This document shows positions 17,968-26,791 of a stretch of 64,000 nucleotides of DNA, in pieces. The notes below the pieces were generated by a model that was not told the origin of the DNA, did not search any database, and saw only the letters and a list, made by a program, of their open reading frames with translations. The stretch comes from Pseudomonas sp. BSw22131 (GTDB taxonomy: Bacteria; Pseudomonadota; Gammaproteobacteria; Pseudomonadales; Pseudomonadaceae). Location of the stretch: the NCBI RefSeq assembly GCF_026810445.1, contig NZ_CP113949.1:2542001-2606000 (forward strand). The letters are read 5' to 3'. The number at the start of each line of letters is the position of its first letter. Position 1 is the first letter of the stretch. Position numbers and translations under genes: made by a program.

Positions 17968-18330
17968 TGTTTCATTCCCCTGGATTTATTGACGCCCAAA
18001 CAGTGCCCACGTCGAGTTGATCGACATCAACGATTTCGTCAGATGGCGGGCACGAAGCGGCAGTTTTGGCTAAGTCTTTATGAGTGCAGCGGTTACGTCG
18101 CACGGTGTTATGGGTATCGGGAGCTCAGGTGTTTGCGCAATTGAATCCCGTCCGTGCGTGCCGTCTTTGTATCATGCTGGCCGTGCAGCGGGAGTCAAAA
18201 AGTGCCCTGAACAGGGTTAATAATATTTAACCAAAGGGACGTACTGAACAATGTTAGCGTTAAATCAAGTTGAGGCTCTCATCGCTCGATTTGCTCTTAT
18301 TTATCGCTTCATTGTTTCTGCTCTGCAGTT
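17968..18330. other. Intergenic region upstream of the porin; candidate small transcript
   Basis: No convincing protein gene was found. The porin promoter must lie near its left end. The right half is AT-rich (TTAATAATATTTAACC near 18217-18232) and leads into an intrinsic terminator on the + strand at 18331, which has no + strand gene to serve. A short frame beginning with ATG at 18251 would run through the terminator and is unlikely to be translated. A small RNA of roughly 100-150 bases ending at about 18361 is the simplest explanation. Confidence 0.4.
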
Positions 18331-18361
18331 ACCGCCACTGGTTTTAGTGGCGGTTTTTTTT
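18331..18361 (+). terminator. Rho-independent terminator
   Basis: Arms CCGCCACT and AGTGGCGG with a six-base loop are followed by eight T residues on the + strand. There is no T run on the other strand, so it terminates + strand transcription, though no annotated + strand gene precedes it. Confidence 0.85.
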
Positions 18362-18370
18362 GGACGCCGA

Positions 18371-19537
18371 TCAGGGTTTTGCGGGTTTTTCCGCATTGGG
18401 CAGGGCCGCGCCTTTTGGCCAGAGCATCCAGATCTGCCCTTGCTGCTTCATGTTCCCAGCGAGGTCGCCGGCGGCATCTCCAGTGCCCCAGAACATGTCG
18501 GCACGCACTTCGCCGGCAATCGCGCCGCCGGTGTCCTGAGCGGCAACCGGACGCGTGAGCGGCGTGCCGTCGGGGCGTGACGAAGACAGCCACAACAGGC
18601 TGCCGAGCGGGATGACCTTGCGGTCGATAGCCACGCTGTAGCCCGCAGTCAGTGGCACGTTAAGCGACCCGCGCGGGCCTTCATCGCTGTCGGGGCGCAG
18701 GGTAAAGAACACGTAGCTCGGGTTGCTACCCAGCAGTTCTGGCACCTTGTCCGGGTTGGCGACTGCCCAGGCGCGGATCTTGCCCATCGAGACCTCGTCT
18801 TTTTTCAACTGGCCTTGATCGACCAGCCAACGGCCGATGGGTTTATAGGGATGGCCGTTCTGGTCGGCGTAGGCGATACGCAACTGCCGGCCGTTCTCCA
18901 GTTGAACCCGCCCCGAACCCTGAATCTGCAGGAACTGCAAATCCATCGGGTAGCCCAGCCACGCCAATACCGGCGCGTTGACGCCTTTCTCGCCAATGGT
19001 GGCGGCATCATCGTAAGGGCGCAGCACACGACCATCGAGACGACCGCGCAAGCGTTTGCCTTTGAGTTCGGGATAGATGCTGTCCAGATTGACGATGATC
19101 AGGTCGTCCGGCACGCCATAGATGGGCACCTGGTGCGCGTCGTTACGCTGCTCGCTGCCTTTATAGATGGGTTCGTAGTAGCCGGTGATCAGGCCATTGG
19201 CGCCATGCTCGGATGACCGCAGGCTGTAGACCTGCAACTGGTTCTTGAGGAAATCCCGGATAGCCAGCGGCTCCAGCGGTACCTGCGCAGCCGCAGCGCA
19301 GGTGCTGCCCCAGACGGGGTCTTTGGCCAGACGCTTGCACGCCGAGAACCAGCTGTTGTAGCCTGCCACCAGGTCTTGATCGGAGACCGTGGGCAGCGTG
19401 TCCCACGCCACACTGACATAGGTGGTGACTTCAGAGGGTTTGGGCTTGGGCGCACCGCCGTCGCAGGCAGCAAGCAGGGCAATCAGAGGGGCGACGCAGA
19501 ATGCAAAACGGCGCCAGTGCAGGCTTGGCTTTATCAC
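18371..19537 (-). CDS. mltA: Membrane-bound lytic transglycosylase A
   Basis: A 388-residue outer-membrane lipoprotein that cleaves peptidoglycan glycan strands, forming 1,6-anhydro-muramic ends. A lipobox LLAAC places the acylated Cys at residue 25. The MltA domain shows ITGYYEPIYKGS, LQIQGSGRVQLENG and YVFFTLRPDSDEGPRGS. The C-terminal 3D domain carries QDTGGAIAGEVRADMFWG with its conserved Asp residues, including the catalytic one. Length matches the family. It is divergent from the chemoreceptor gene, and no partner gene is apparent. Confidence 0.93.
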   Translation of the reverse strand: MIKPSLHWRRFAFCVAPLIALLAACDGGAPKPKPSEVTTYVSVAWDTLPTVSDQDLVAGYNSWFSACKRLAKDPVWGSTCAAAAQVPLEPLAIRDFLKNQLQVYSLRSSEHGANGLITGYYEPIYKGSEQRNDAHQVPIYGVPDDLIIVNLDSIYPELKGKRLRGRLDGRVLRPYDDAATIGEKGVNAPVLAWLGYPMDLQFLQIQGSGRVQLENGRQLRIAYADQNGHPYKPIGRWLVDQGQLKKDEVSMGKIRAWAVANPDKVPELLGSNPSYVFFTLRPDSDEGPRGSLNVPLTAGYSVAIDRKVIPLGSLLWLSSSRPDGTPLTRPVAAQDTGGAIAGEVRADMFWGTGDAAGDLAGNMKQQGQIWMLWPKGAALPNAEKPAKP

Positions 19538-19691
19538 GCAGGATATTTCCTGAAAGGCAAATCGAGAGCGGTAGCTTGGTGAAACTGCGCGATCACGTCA
19601 AATCAGAAGCTTCAACGGATACAGTCGGCCTCTCACGACGTGCGTGTTCAAGCGCTCGAAAATAAAGTCTGTATTCCTTCATCGGCGCCCC

Positions 19692-19718
19692 TAAACCTCA
19701 GCGATTACGGGCCGATAA
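19692..19718 (+). promoter_or_regulatory. FliA (sigma-28) promoter
   Basis: TAAACCTC at 19692-19699, an 11-base spacer, then GCCGATAA at 19711-19718. This is very close to the enterobacterial and pseudomonad sigma-28 consensus, with the complete GCCGATAA minus-10 element and exact spacing. It lies 47 bases before the chemoreceptor start, placing that gene in the late flagellar regulon. Confidence 0.87.
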
Positions 19719-19765
19719 TCCTGTAACGTTTTGCAAAACTACTATAACAAGACTAGGGGAAAGCG

Positions 19766-21760
19766 ATGTTCAAGACGGTGCAGGCGCGATACACGGTTAT
19801 TTTCATTGCCTTGATCGGCGCCATTGGGTTGATCACCGAGCAAGGCATCGAGCGGTTCGTTACGCCCAAAGTGCGTGCCTCCGATGAGCAAGTGGTGCTG
19901 GATAAGGTCGATCAGATAGGCACTCGCATCCTGACCGATCTGGTCCGCGTCGAGGCGCAGTCGCGCGGCATTACCCAGGCAGTCCCGCTGCTCGAAAGCG
20001 ATGCCATCGACAAGGTGCTGCCGGGGCTGGTGGATCAGTACGGTGACGCCAAGGTGTTTGGCGGTGGCGTCTGGCCAATGCCGGACAAACGCACGCCTGG
20101 CCGTAACAAGCACAGCAGTTTCTTCCACCGCGATGCGTCCGGTCAGTTGGTGGTCAGCACCTACTGGAACTCCGACCCGGCGCCCAACTATTGGGAACAG
20201 CCTTGGCACAAGGCCGGACAGAATGCACCCAAAGGCAAATGCGCCTGGGCGGCGGCGTATCAGGACGAGGCCAGCCCGCAACCGCGCACGAACTGCGCGA
20301 TGGGCATCTATAAAGATGGCGCTCTGTACGGTGTGTCGACCATCGACGTGACCCTGGGTTTTTTCAACGGACTGATCCAGGAGAAAGAAAAAGACATCAG
20401 CGGCCAGGTGATGATCGTCGAGCGTGACGGCAAGATCCTCACCAACCAAAGCCGTATTCCGGGGGAAATCATCCTCAAGAACATCTCCGGCTTCAGCAAT
20501 CAGTCGATCTTCGCCAAAGAGATTCAGGACGGCCTCGGGCGTGTGTCTGGCGAGGGCGTCTATACCCGTGAATACAATGATCCCGCGCTGGGCGACCTGA
20601 CCTTTTACCTGCGCCCGGTGGTGGGCACGCCCTGGTTGATCGCCACTGCGTTGCCGACCTCCATGCTGACAGCGCGCAGCGACGAGGTGCTGAAAATCCT
20701 CGGCGTCATGCAGATTCCGCTGATGCTGTTGCTGTTCGCGGTGCTGGGTTTTGCGTTTCACCGCTTGATGACGCGGCTGGGCGTGCTGCGTACCAATATC
20801 GATGCGTTGTCCTCGGGTGAAGCCGATCTGACCAAACGCATTCCGATTCATGGCGAAGATGAACTGGACGCGGTGGGCAAGTCGGTCAACACCTTCATCG
20901 CCTACCAACAGAGCATGATCGTCGACGTACGCGCCGGCACCGAGCAGATTTCGCTGGAATTGGGTCAGCTCCAGGCTCAATCGCGCAACATCAACCAGAT
21001 CCTCAACAGGCATGCGTCGGAAACCGATCAGGCCGTGACCGCGATCAACGAAATGAGCGCCACGGCCGACAGCGTTGCCCAGAGCGCCAACGAAACCGCC
21101 GGTTTCACTCAGTCGGCCAACGACGCCGCGCAACACTCGCGCGACGTCGTGGAGCAGGCTTCGGTGAGCGTTCTGGCGTTGGTGGCCGAGGTTGAAGATG
21201 CGACCCAATATGTTCAGGAAATGCAGGTCGATGCCAAGCGCATCACCGACGTACTGGGGGTGATTGGCGGGATTGCACAGCAAACCAACCTGTTGGCACT
21301 CAACGCTGCCATCGAAGCGGCGCGGGCTGGGGAGCAGGGCAGGGGCTTTGCGGTGGTGGCCGATGAAGTGCGCGCACTGGCCGGCCGCACGCAACAAAGC
21401 ACGTCGGAGATCAACGAAATGCTCAACCGCCTGGAGCAGGGCGTGAGCACGGCCGTGGGTGCAATGGAAAAAACCAAGATCAGCTGTCAATCGACCGCCG
21501 ATCGCACTTCACGGGTCAACGAAGGCCTGGATGGTATGGCCAGTTCAGTACTGCGTATTCACGACCTCAGCGCACACATTGCGACAGCGGCCGAGCAGCA
21601 GAGCGCCGTGACCGAAGAGATCAACCAGAACATGGTCGCGATCCGGCACATGGTCGGGGAGCTGGTCGGTTGCGGCAAACAGACTGACAGCAGCGTCGAA
21701 TCGCTGATGGCGTCCAATGAGCGACTGGTGGCGATGATCAATCGGTTCAAAGTGAGCTGA
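19766..21760 (+). CDS. Methyl-accepting chemotaxis protein with periplasmic Cache domain
   Basis: A 664-residue chemoreceptor. The first membrane helix is at about residues 9-26, followed by a periplasmic ligand-binding region of roughly 280 residues with Cache-type spacing, a second helix at about 310-332, a HAMP linker and the signalling coiled coil. The hairpin tip near residues 508-540 has the conserved [20 protein letters not shown] and [13 protein letters not shown]. No CheR-binding pentapeptide is present at the C-terminus (it ends NRFKVS). The upstream FliA promoter indicates flagellar co-regulation. The extracellular Cys and Trp-rich segment ([15 protein letters not shown]) may mark a specialised pocket. 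The ligand is unknown. Confidence 0.92.
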   Translation: MFKTVQARYTVIFIALIGAIGLITEQGIERFVTPKVRASDEQVVLDKVDQIGTRILTDLVRVEAQSRGITQAVPLLESDAIDKVLPGLVDQYGDAKVFGGGVWPMPDKRTPGRNKHSSFFHRDASGQLVVSTYWNSDPAPNYWEQPWHKAGQNAPKGKCAWAAAYQDEASPQPRTNCAMGIYKDGALYGVSTIDVTLGFFNGLIQEKEKDISGQVMIVERDGKILTNQSRIPGEIILKNISGFSNQSIFAKEIQDGLGRVSGEGVYTREYNDPALGDLTFYLRPVVGTPWLIATALPTSMLTARSDEVLKILGVMQIPLMLLLFAVLGFAFHRLMTRLGVLRTNIDALSSGEADLTKRIPIHGEDELDAVGKSVNTFIAYQQSMIVDVRAGTEQISLELGQLQAQSRNINQILNRHASETDQAVTAINEMSATADSVAQSANETAGFTQSANDAAQHSRDVVEQASVSVLALVAEVEDATQYVQEMQVDAKRITDVLGVIGGIAQQTNLLALNAAIEAARAGEQGRGFAVVADEVRALAGRTQQSTSEINEMLNRLEQGVSTAVGAMEKTKISCQSTADRTSRVNEGLDGMASSVLRIHDLSAHIATAAEQQSAVTEEINQNMVAIRHMVGELVGCGKQTDSSVESLMASNERLVAMINRFKVS

Positions 21761-21774
21761 CAGTGGTGTGGCGT

Positions 21775-21801
21775 CCTTGCCGACGGTGTCAGTCGGCAAG
21801 G
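21775..21801. terminator. Shared hairpin between convergent genes
   Basis: Perfect 10-base arms CCTTGCCGAC and GTCGGCAAGG with a 7-base loop lie between the chemoreceptor and GNAT genes. The stop codon of the GNAT gene is inside the loop and right arm. There is no strong T run on either side, so termination is probable but not certain. Confidence 0.55.
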
Positions 21802-22316
21802 CGTTTGCTGAATAGCCGGTTTTCAAAGTGCTCATTGTTGAAGCAATAGAACGTGCTGCCTGTATCTTCGTAACCCTGACGTGGGTAAAAGGCTAGCGCG
21901 CGAGTGTTGCGCACCCACGCGGTCAGCCACAAAACGCGTGCCCCACGCTCGCATGCCAGGTCTTCTGATTGTGTGAGCAACGCTCCGCCGATGCCTTGTC
22001 CTGTAAAGCGCTCCTGTACGTAAAGACGCTCCAGTTCTGCACTGGCCTCGGCGTTGGTGTGCGGGTGGTCAACGCCCAGGCGTATCTGCGCGAACCCCAC
22101 TAAATGGCCTGCGCGTTCAGCCACTACCACGCTAACGTCTGCCTGGGAGAGGGTCACCGACACCGCGTGAGGGCTGAAATGCTCAAGCACCACGTTCGCC
22201 AACGCTGGGCGGATGCCCTCCGTGGCGTAGGTATCCAGCCACACCTGCGTCCCGAGCGCGCCGATGCACAGCGCATCATCTGCAGTGGCGAGGCGATAGC
22301 TCACGGCTGGACTCAT
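21789..22316 (-). CDS. GNAT family N-acetyltransferase
   Basis: A 175-residue GNAT enzyme. The fold is complete: an N-terminal YRLATADDALCIGAL, a strand-4 block ELERLYVQERFTGQGIGGAL with the Q/RxxGxG/A acetyl-CoA loop, and WVRNTRALAFYPRQGYEDTG for motif B. The substrate is unknown; relatives acetylate small amines or protein N-termini. Two ATG codons, at 22325 and 22316, could start it and neither has a good ribosome-binding site. The second is chosen because it gives the usual short lead before the fold. It is codirectional with the CBS-domain gene upstream (23-base gap), so both may share one transcript. Confidence 0.85.
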   Translation of the reverse strand: MSPAVSYRLATADDALCIGALGTQVWLDTYATEGIRPALANVVLEHFSPHAVSVTLSQADVSVVVAERAGHLVGFAQIRLGVDHPHTNAEASAELERLYVQERFTGQGIGGALLTQSEDLACERGARVLWLTAWVRNTRALAFYPRQGYEDTGSTFYCFNNEHFENRLFSKRLAD

Positions 22317-22339
22317 GCTCGGCATCAAATGTGGCGCAC

Positions 22340-22786
22340 TCAGGAAATCTCACCGCGTATGTACTGCTCCATGGTCTTGATCAACTCGGCTTGCTCGGCA
22401 ATCGCCTCTTTGACCAGATCGCCGATGGACAGCAAACCCACCAATTTGCCTTCCTCGACCACGGGTAAATGGCGCAGGCGCAGGTCGGTCATGATGCCCA
22501 TGCACGTGTCCAGCGTGTGCTGCGGGTCAACGGTTCTGACCTCGCGCGTCATGATGTCGCTGACCGGCGTGCCAATGGATGAAAGCCCCTTGAGCACCAG
22601 TTTGCGCGCGTAATCGCGTTCGCTGAGGATGCCGACCACGCGCCCATCCTTGACCACGGGCACGGCACCGATGTTCTTGTCGGCCATCAACTTGAGCGCG
22701 TCGATCACCATGTGCTCAGGCGTGACAGTGTGGACTTCCCCGTGATGATGGGCTTTGAGCTTCAGTAGTTCGGCTACGGTCTTCAT
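22340..22786 (-). CDS. CBS-domain pair protein
   Basis: A 148-residue cytoplasmic protein consisting almost wholly of two CBS motifs, at about residues 18-67 (ALKLMADKNIGAVPVVKDGR, then ILSERDYARKLVLKG) and 77-135 (TCMGIMTDLRLRHLPVVEEG, then LLSIGDLVKEAI). Such stand-alone pairs bind adenosine nucleotides (AMP, ATP, NAD or S-adenosylmethionine) and act as energy sensors or partners of unknown proteins. The SERDYARK motif is typical of the proteobacterial small CBS family. It precedes the GNAT gene on the same strand. Upstream is a 460-base region leading to the divergent patatin gene. Confidence 0.9.
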   Translation of the reverse strand: MKTVAELLKLKAHHHGEVHTVTPEHMVIDALKLMADKNIGAVPVVKDGRVVGILSERDYARKLVLKGLSSIGTPVSDIMTREVRTVDPQHTLDTCMGIMTDLRLRHLPVVEEGKLVGLLSIGDLVKEAIAEQAELIKTMEQYIRGEIS

Positions 22787-23064
22787 GCTGGCCTCTCCGG
22801 CGCTTATTCGTCAGGGCGGCCGCAGGTGTGGATCGGGCCGTGGATAGAGAATCGTAGAGAGATGGCAATCAGGCAAGTGCGAAAGCGTCGTCCGATCAAA
22901 TCAAATGCGCCGCTACGAACTCTGGACTATCGTAAGTTTTACGTGCGCTGGCTGATTTCGCTCTCTCTGCTTCAGGTCCGTACCAAAGAAGTCGATCACA
23001 CGCTCACGCCTGGTGTGCCTTACTGCGGCATTCGTCGCAGTGCCTTACCCGTTCATTCTTTCAG
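22787..23064. other. Divergent intergenic region, no gene recognised
   Basis: A weak + strand frame crosses this region (from about 22826) and joins the first duplicated start codon. Its residues are basic and non-conserved in appearance and no ribosome-binding site is evident. Promoters for the CBS gene and the patatin gene must lie here; none was identified with confidence. Confidence 0.5.
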
Positions 23065-23284
23065 CAGCGAGCGAGACTGGCCTTCAGGTGCTGTCCCGGT
23101 TTTCGCCTCGTCTTGCTTCCAGGTAAGGATCGCAAAGATGACGACCCCCAACACCCCACATGCCTCTGGCACGACAGCGAGCGAGACTGGCCTTCAGGTG
23201 CTGTCCCGGTTTTCGCCTCGTCTTGCTTCCAGGTAAGGATCGCAAAGATGACGACCCCCAACACCCCACATGCCTCTGGCACGA
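23065..23284. repeat. Perfect 110-bp tandem duplication over a start codon
   Basis: Bases 23065-23174 and 23175-23284 are identical over 110 bases, with two further bases (CA) of a third repeat. Each copy holds AAGGATCGCAAAG followed by ATGACGACCCCCAACACC, that is, the ribosome-binding region and first 12 codons of the patatin gene. Because 110 is not a multiple of three, the first start codon (23138) is out of frame with the second (23248). Confidence 0.97.
23138..23236 (+). CDS. 32-codon upstream reading frame created by the duplication
   Basis: Starting at the first copy of the patatin start codon, translation reads 12 authentic patatin codons and then runs out of frame through the second copy (ASETGLQVLSRFSPRLASR) to a TAA 11 bases before the true start. 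It has exactly the same ribosome-binding sequence as the real gene. It is probably translated, but its product is unlikely to be functional. It may reduce or couple translation of the downstream gene. Confidence 0.5.
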   Translation: MTTPNTPHASGTTASETGLQVLSRFSPRLASR

Positions 23285-26200
23285 CACCGCCCTCCGACCT
23301 TAAATTTCTCTTTGAAGAGCGCCGTAAAAAACTTCCTCCCGACGTTCGCGCTTCATTGTCCGCGCGACCTTGGGGGCTGGCGCTGTCTGGTGGCGGCATC
23401 CGCAGCGCCACGTTCTGTTTTGGTTTGATCAAAGCCCTTGCCGAGAAAGGCCTGCTGCACCGTATTGATCTGCTGTCGACGGTTTCAGGTGGTGGTTATA
23501 TCGGCTCGACGCTGGGCAAGCTGTTTCACAACGAAGGCAAGACCGGCGCGCCGGATCCGATGAAGCTCGAAAAAGACATTGCAAGTGCGCAGGCGCGCTG
23601 GTTTGCGCTTTGGCTTCGCGCCAATGGTCGTTACCTGATTCCCAGGGGATTACAAGACTTACTTTTAGCAATTGCCAACTTTGGCCGCAACCTGCTGGGC
23701 GTTCACGTCGAACTCGCTCTGATGTCGTTGATACTCGCCGGATTGCTGTTGTGCATCGACCTGGGCGTGTGGGGCTGGGCTGACTGTCTGGCGCCTGGTG
23801 GCGGCTGCGATGGCCCGCAGTGGCTGGATCTGACAGTGATCGATTTTTTCTCGAACTGGCCGACGGTGTGGATGGCACTGATACCGGTCGCCTGGGTCGC
23901 GGCAATCCTGTCCTGTACTTATTGGGCGATGCCGACGGGCAAGCGCCGTTTTCTGGCCATGCAGCGCGCCTGTACGGCGCTGATGGCCGGTCTTGGCATC
24001 GTAATCCTGCTGCGTCACTCAACCAGCACTTTGGCTTTTCTGCCTGATTTCACCGGCACGCTCATACTGCCTGGCGGTTGGGTGGCGCTGGCCATCGCGC
24101 TGATGGGGGCATGGATACTGGGCATTGGCCTGGCCAGCGTGCTGACGTTCAAGTCGGGGAGCGACCCGGACCGCATACGCAACCGATTGACCCATGCCCT
24201 GGCCTTAATGTTGAAGCTGTCGCTGGGCGTGGTGTTGCTGGGCATTATCGATTTTCTGGCGTGGATGCTGGCCAACGTCAATACCGTGGTTCAAGGCCAG
24301 TTGGGCGGAACACTGGCGGTGATTGCCGTGGCGCTGAGGGCGACCGTTCCGATGATCTCCGACCTGCCCAAGAGCCTGATCCCCGGAACGCGGCGCGTGG
24401 TCATGGAGATCATCAACCTCGCGGGCGTGGTGATCACGTTCATGCTGGTGGTGTTCTGGGTCAGCGTTGTACATCGGGCCGCGACCGTTGTGCTGTTTGA
24501 TACTAGTGTGGCGGGCTTGCAGTTCGGGTCGGCGTGGCAATCAGTGGGTTGGCTGTGCATTGCGCCGCTGCTCATGGTGCTGGTGTCTGCGGGTAACCGC
24601 GATTTCCTCAATCGATCCTCGCTGTATGCCTTTTACCGCGCACGGTTGATTCGCAGTTATCTGGGGGCAGCCAATCCGGGGCGATTTCCGTCAGCGCCAG
24701 GCCAGCAAAGCAGCTGCACCGGCAAGGCCGTCAGTCAGACGTTGCCGCTGCGCGTGAGTCAGGTCGACAGCGGCGACGATCTGGCGATGAGCGATTACCG
24801 ACCTGATCAGGGAGGCGGTCCGGTTCATCTGATCAATGTGTGCGTCAACCAGACGAGCGACGCGCTGGGCGGCCTGTTCAACCAGGATCGCAAGGGCACG
24901 CTGTTGACCGTGCGTTCTGATGGGTGCGTGTCCCAGGCAGAAAACGTCTGGCATCCCGGCTGCCCCGAGAACAGTTTGAGTCTGGGCGCCTGGGTCGCCA
25001 TTTCAGGTGCCGCCGTAGCCCCCGGTCTGGGCGCTTCAACCCGCTCGGGCATCGCTGCGCTGCTGACCATCGCCGGGATCCGCCTGGGTTATTGGTGGGA
25101 CAGCGCCGGCATCGGGGGAAAGTCCAAGGTCAGCCGTATCGGCAAATACGGACAGTTGTGGAGTGAATTGCGCGGCCGGTTCAGCGGCGACCAGCGGCAG
25201 GACTGGTTTCTCAGCGACGGCGGGCATTTTGAAAACACCGCCAGTTATGCGCTGCTGCGCGAAGAGTGCGAGGTCATTGTGGTGGCCGATTGTGGCGCTG
25301 ACCCGCGCTATGCCTTCGGTGATCTAGAAAATCTGGTGCGCAAGGCGCGCATCGACCTGCAGGTGGAAATCACGTTTCTGCGCCCCAAACATGCTGATCC
25401 ACGTTTGCCTACGGCGTTTGGCTCGCTCAACGAGCTTGGCTCTGCGGACAGCCAGGCCTGTCTCGCGCTGGCCCGAGTAGATTACGGCCGCACTCGGCGA
25501 AAAGGCCACATGATCATCGTCAAGCCAAACATGTGTCACGGGGCCTCGGTCGATCTTGTCAATTTCAAGGCGGACAACCCGTTGTTTCCGCAAGAACCCA
25601 CAACCGACCAATCCTTTAGCGAAGCGCAGTGGGAAAGCTATTTTCAGCTGGGCCAAACGTTGGGGTGCAATATCGAACTCAAGCAGTTGAAGGACATCTG
25701 CGCATTTGCCCAGGACCACTTCGTCGATGACGACGGCGCCATCCGCGTGACGAAAGAAGACGGCAGCGTGGGATTGCGGTTTTCATCGAAGCGAATTTCT
25801 TCGCGAATTGCCTCAACGGGTGCAGTGTCGGCGTCGATCAGTCTGGGAGCGATTGCTTCGGTGGGGCTGGCGGGTTGGCAGATGATTAACAGTGAGATGA
25901 CCCAACAAACGTCGCAGAAGAAAATCGAACCCACTGCGTTCAGGCAGCTCACGTCGATCTTTGCCAGATTACCGCCAGCGGGGCCTGGGGCTGATCCGAA
26001 CATGGACGGGCCGTTGGGCGAAATGGCGACCGAGCTGTGGCGGGTAGGAGAGCAGGTTTGCACCAAGCGCAATATCGACGCGTTTCTCGGCTCGCGGCAG
26101 ATGCGATTCATGGTCGAAAAAACCAGGGAGGCATGCAGTGAATCGCCAAGCCCACACCCATCGTGTGCGGTGTTACTCGGTGACGATGCGCCTGAGTGCT

Positions 26201-26766
26201 TGCAGACTTCGCCGCGTCCGGTGTGCGAGCCGACTTACTGGATTCGTGATTGGTCGGTTAAGCCGCTGTCAGCGTCCAACTGCTGGCCGGTGGGCCGTGT
26301 GAGCACTATCACCGAAACCACAGACTGGGCGTCCTCGGCACCGATGCCAGCCCCGGCACCTGTTTCTGTCGAGGAATCCATTGACGAACCAAACGCGGGT
26401 TTCTCGGCTGCCCCTCAAGCCGCAGCGCCGGTCTGCGAAGGGCAGACGGTTTACCTGCAAATCTACGGGCCACAATTGCGTGATTACAGTCGTTCATTGC
26501 GCGGGCCTTGGCGCGAAGAGCTCAGGGCATCGGTGCCGCCCATCGAGGATGTACAGGACACCGCTCGCCGTGCCAATCGTCGTGCGCCCACGCCATATCC
26601 GGTGCCGACCATTATTTATCACACCGCCGATTCGCTGGCGTGCGCCAACGCCTTGCGGTCCAACGGTGGCTCGACTCAATGGAACGTCGTGCCGCTGGCT
26701 GAAGGGCTGAAACCACAAAAAAACGTGATCGAGGTATGGCTGCCACCCTCCACTCAAGTTCAGTAA
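23248..26766 (+). CDS. Large membrane-inserted patatin-like phospholipase
   Basis: A 1172-residue protein. The N-terminal patatin start is clear: the oxyanion loop SGGGIRSATFCFGL at about residues 47-60 and the nucleophile block STVSGGGYIGS with Ser80. The catalytic Asp is in FLSDGGHFENTASYALL at about residue 657, followed by VVADCGADP. Between them sits a long insert with about seven or eight hydrophobic segments (residues 155-450). The conserved AISGAAVAPGLG lies near 590. Another membrane segment falls at about 862-880, leaving a Cys-containing C-terminal domain of 290 residues, probably on the other side of the membrane. It should act as an acyl hydrolase on lipids. The start at 23248 uses the second duplicated copy; the first is out of frame. 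No T6SS or immunity gene adjoins it. Confidence 0.82.
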   Translation: MTTPNTPHASGTTPPSDLKFLFEERRKKLPPDVRASLSARPWGLALSGGGIRSATFCFGLIKALAEKGLLHRIDLLSTVSGGGYIGSTLGKLFHNEGKTGAPDPMKLEKDIASAQARWFALWLRANGRYLIPRGLQDLLLAIANFGRNLLGVHVELALMSLILAGLLLCIDLGVWGWADCLAPGGGCDGPQWLDLTVIDFFSNWPTVWMALIPVAWVAAILSCTYWAMPTGKRRFLAMQRACTALMAGLGIVILLRHSTSTLAFLPDFTGTLILPGGWVALAIALMGAWILGIGLASVLTFKSGSDPDRIRNRLTHALALMLKLSLGVVLLGIIDFLAWMLANVNTVVQGQLGGTLAVIAVALRATVPMISDLPKSLIPGTRRVVMEIINLAGVVITFMLVVFWVSVVHRAATVVLFDTSVAGLQFGSAWQSVGWLCIAPLLMVLVSAGNRDFLNRSSLYAFYRARLIRSYLGAANPGRFPSAPGQQSSCTGKAVSQTLPLRVSQVDSGDDLAMSDYRPDQGGGPVHLINVCVNQTSDALGGLFNQDRKGTLLTVRSDGCVSQAENVWHPGCPENSLSLGAWVAISGAAVAPGLGASTRSGIAALLTIAGIRLGYWWDSAGIGGKSKVSRIGKYGQLWSELRGRFSGDQRQDWFLSDGGHFENTASYALLREECEVIVVADCGADPRYAFGDLENLVRKARIDLQVEITFLRPKHADPRLPTAFGSLNELGSADSQACLALARVDYGRTRRKGHMIIVKPNMCHGASVDLVNFKADNPLFPQEPTTDQSFSEAQWESYFQLGQTLGCNIELKQLKDICAFAQDHFVDDDGAIRVTKEDGSVGLRFSSKRISSRIASTGAVSASISLGAIASVGLAGWQMINSEMTQQTSQKKIEPTAFRQLTSIFARLPPAGPGADPNMDGPLGEMATELWRVGEQVCTKRNIDAFLGSRQMRFMVEKTREACSESPSPHPSCAVLLGDDAPECLQTSPRPVCEPTYWIRDWSVKPLSASNCWPVGRVSTITETTDWASSAPMPAPAPVSVEESIDEPNAGFSAAPQAAAPVCEGQTVYLQIYGPQLRDYSRSLRGPWREELRASVPPIEDVQDTARRANRRAPTPYPVPTIIYHTADSLACANALRSNGGSTQWNVVPLAEGLKPQKNVIEVWLPPSTQVQ

Positions 26767-26791
26767 TCCCACTGCGCCCAGCGCAACTGCA

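Noticed and set aside
18251..18580. 109-codon + strand frame near mltA
   Set aside because: It runs through an intrinsic terminator and then antisense to mltA.
19742..21490. 582-codon minus-strand frame opposite the chemoreceptor
   Set aside because: It is rich in His, Gln, Arg and Asp as expected for the antisense of a high-GC gene, and the + strand frame has clear chemoreceptor motifs.
22826..23236. 136-codon frame upstream of the patatin gene
   Set aside because: It lacks a ribosome-binding site and recognisable residues. Its only real sequence is the 12 codons copied from the patatin start, treated here as a short upstream frame from 23138.
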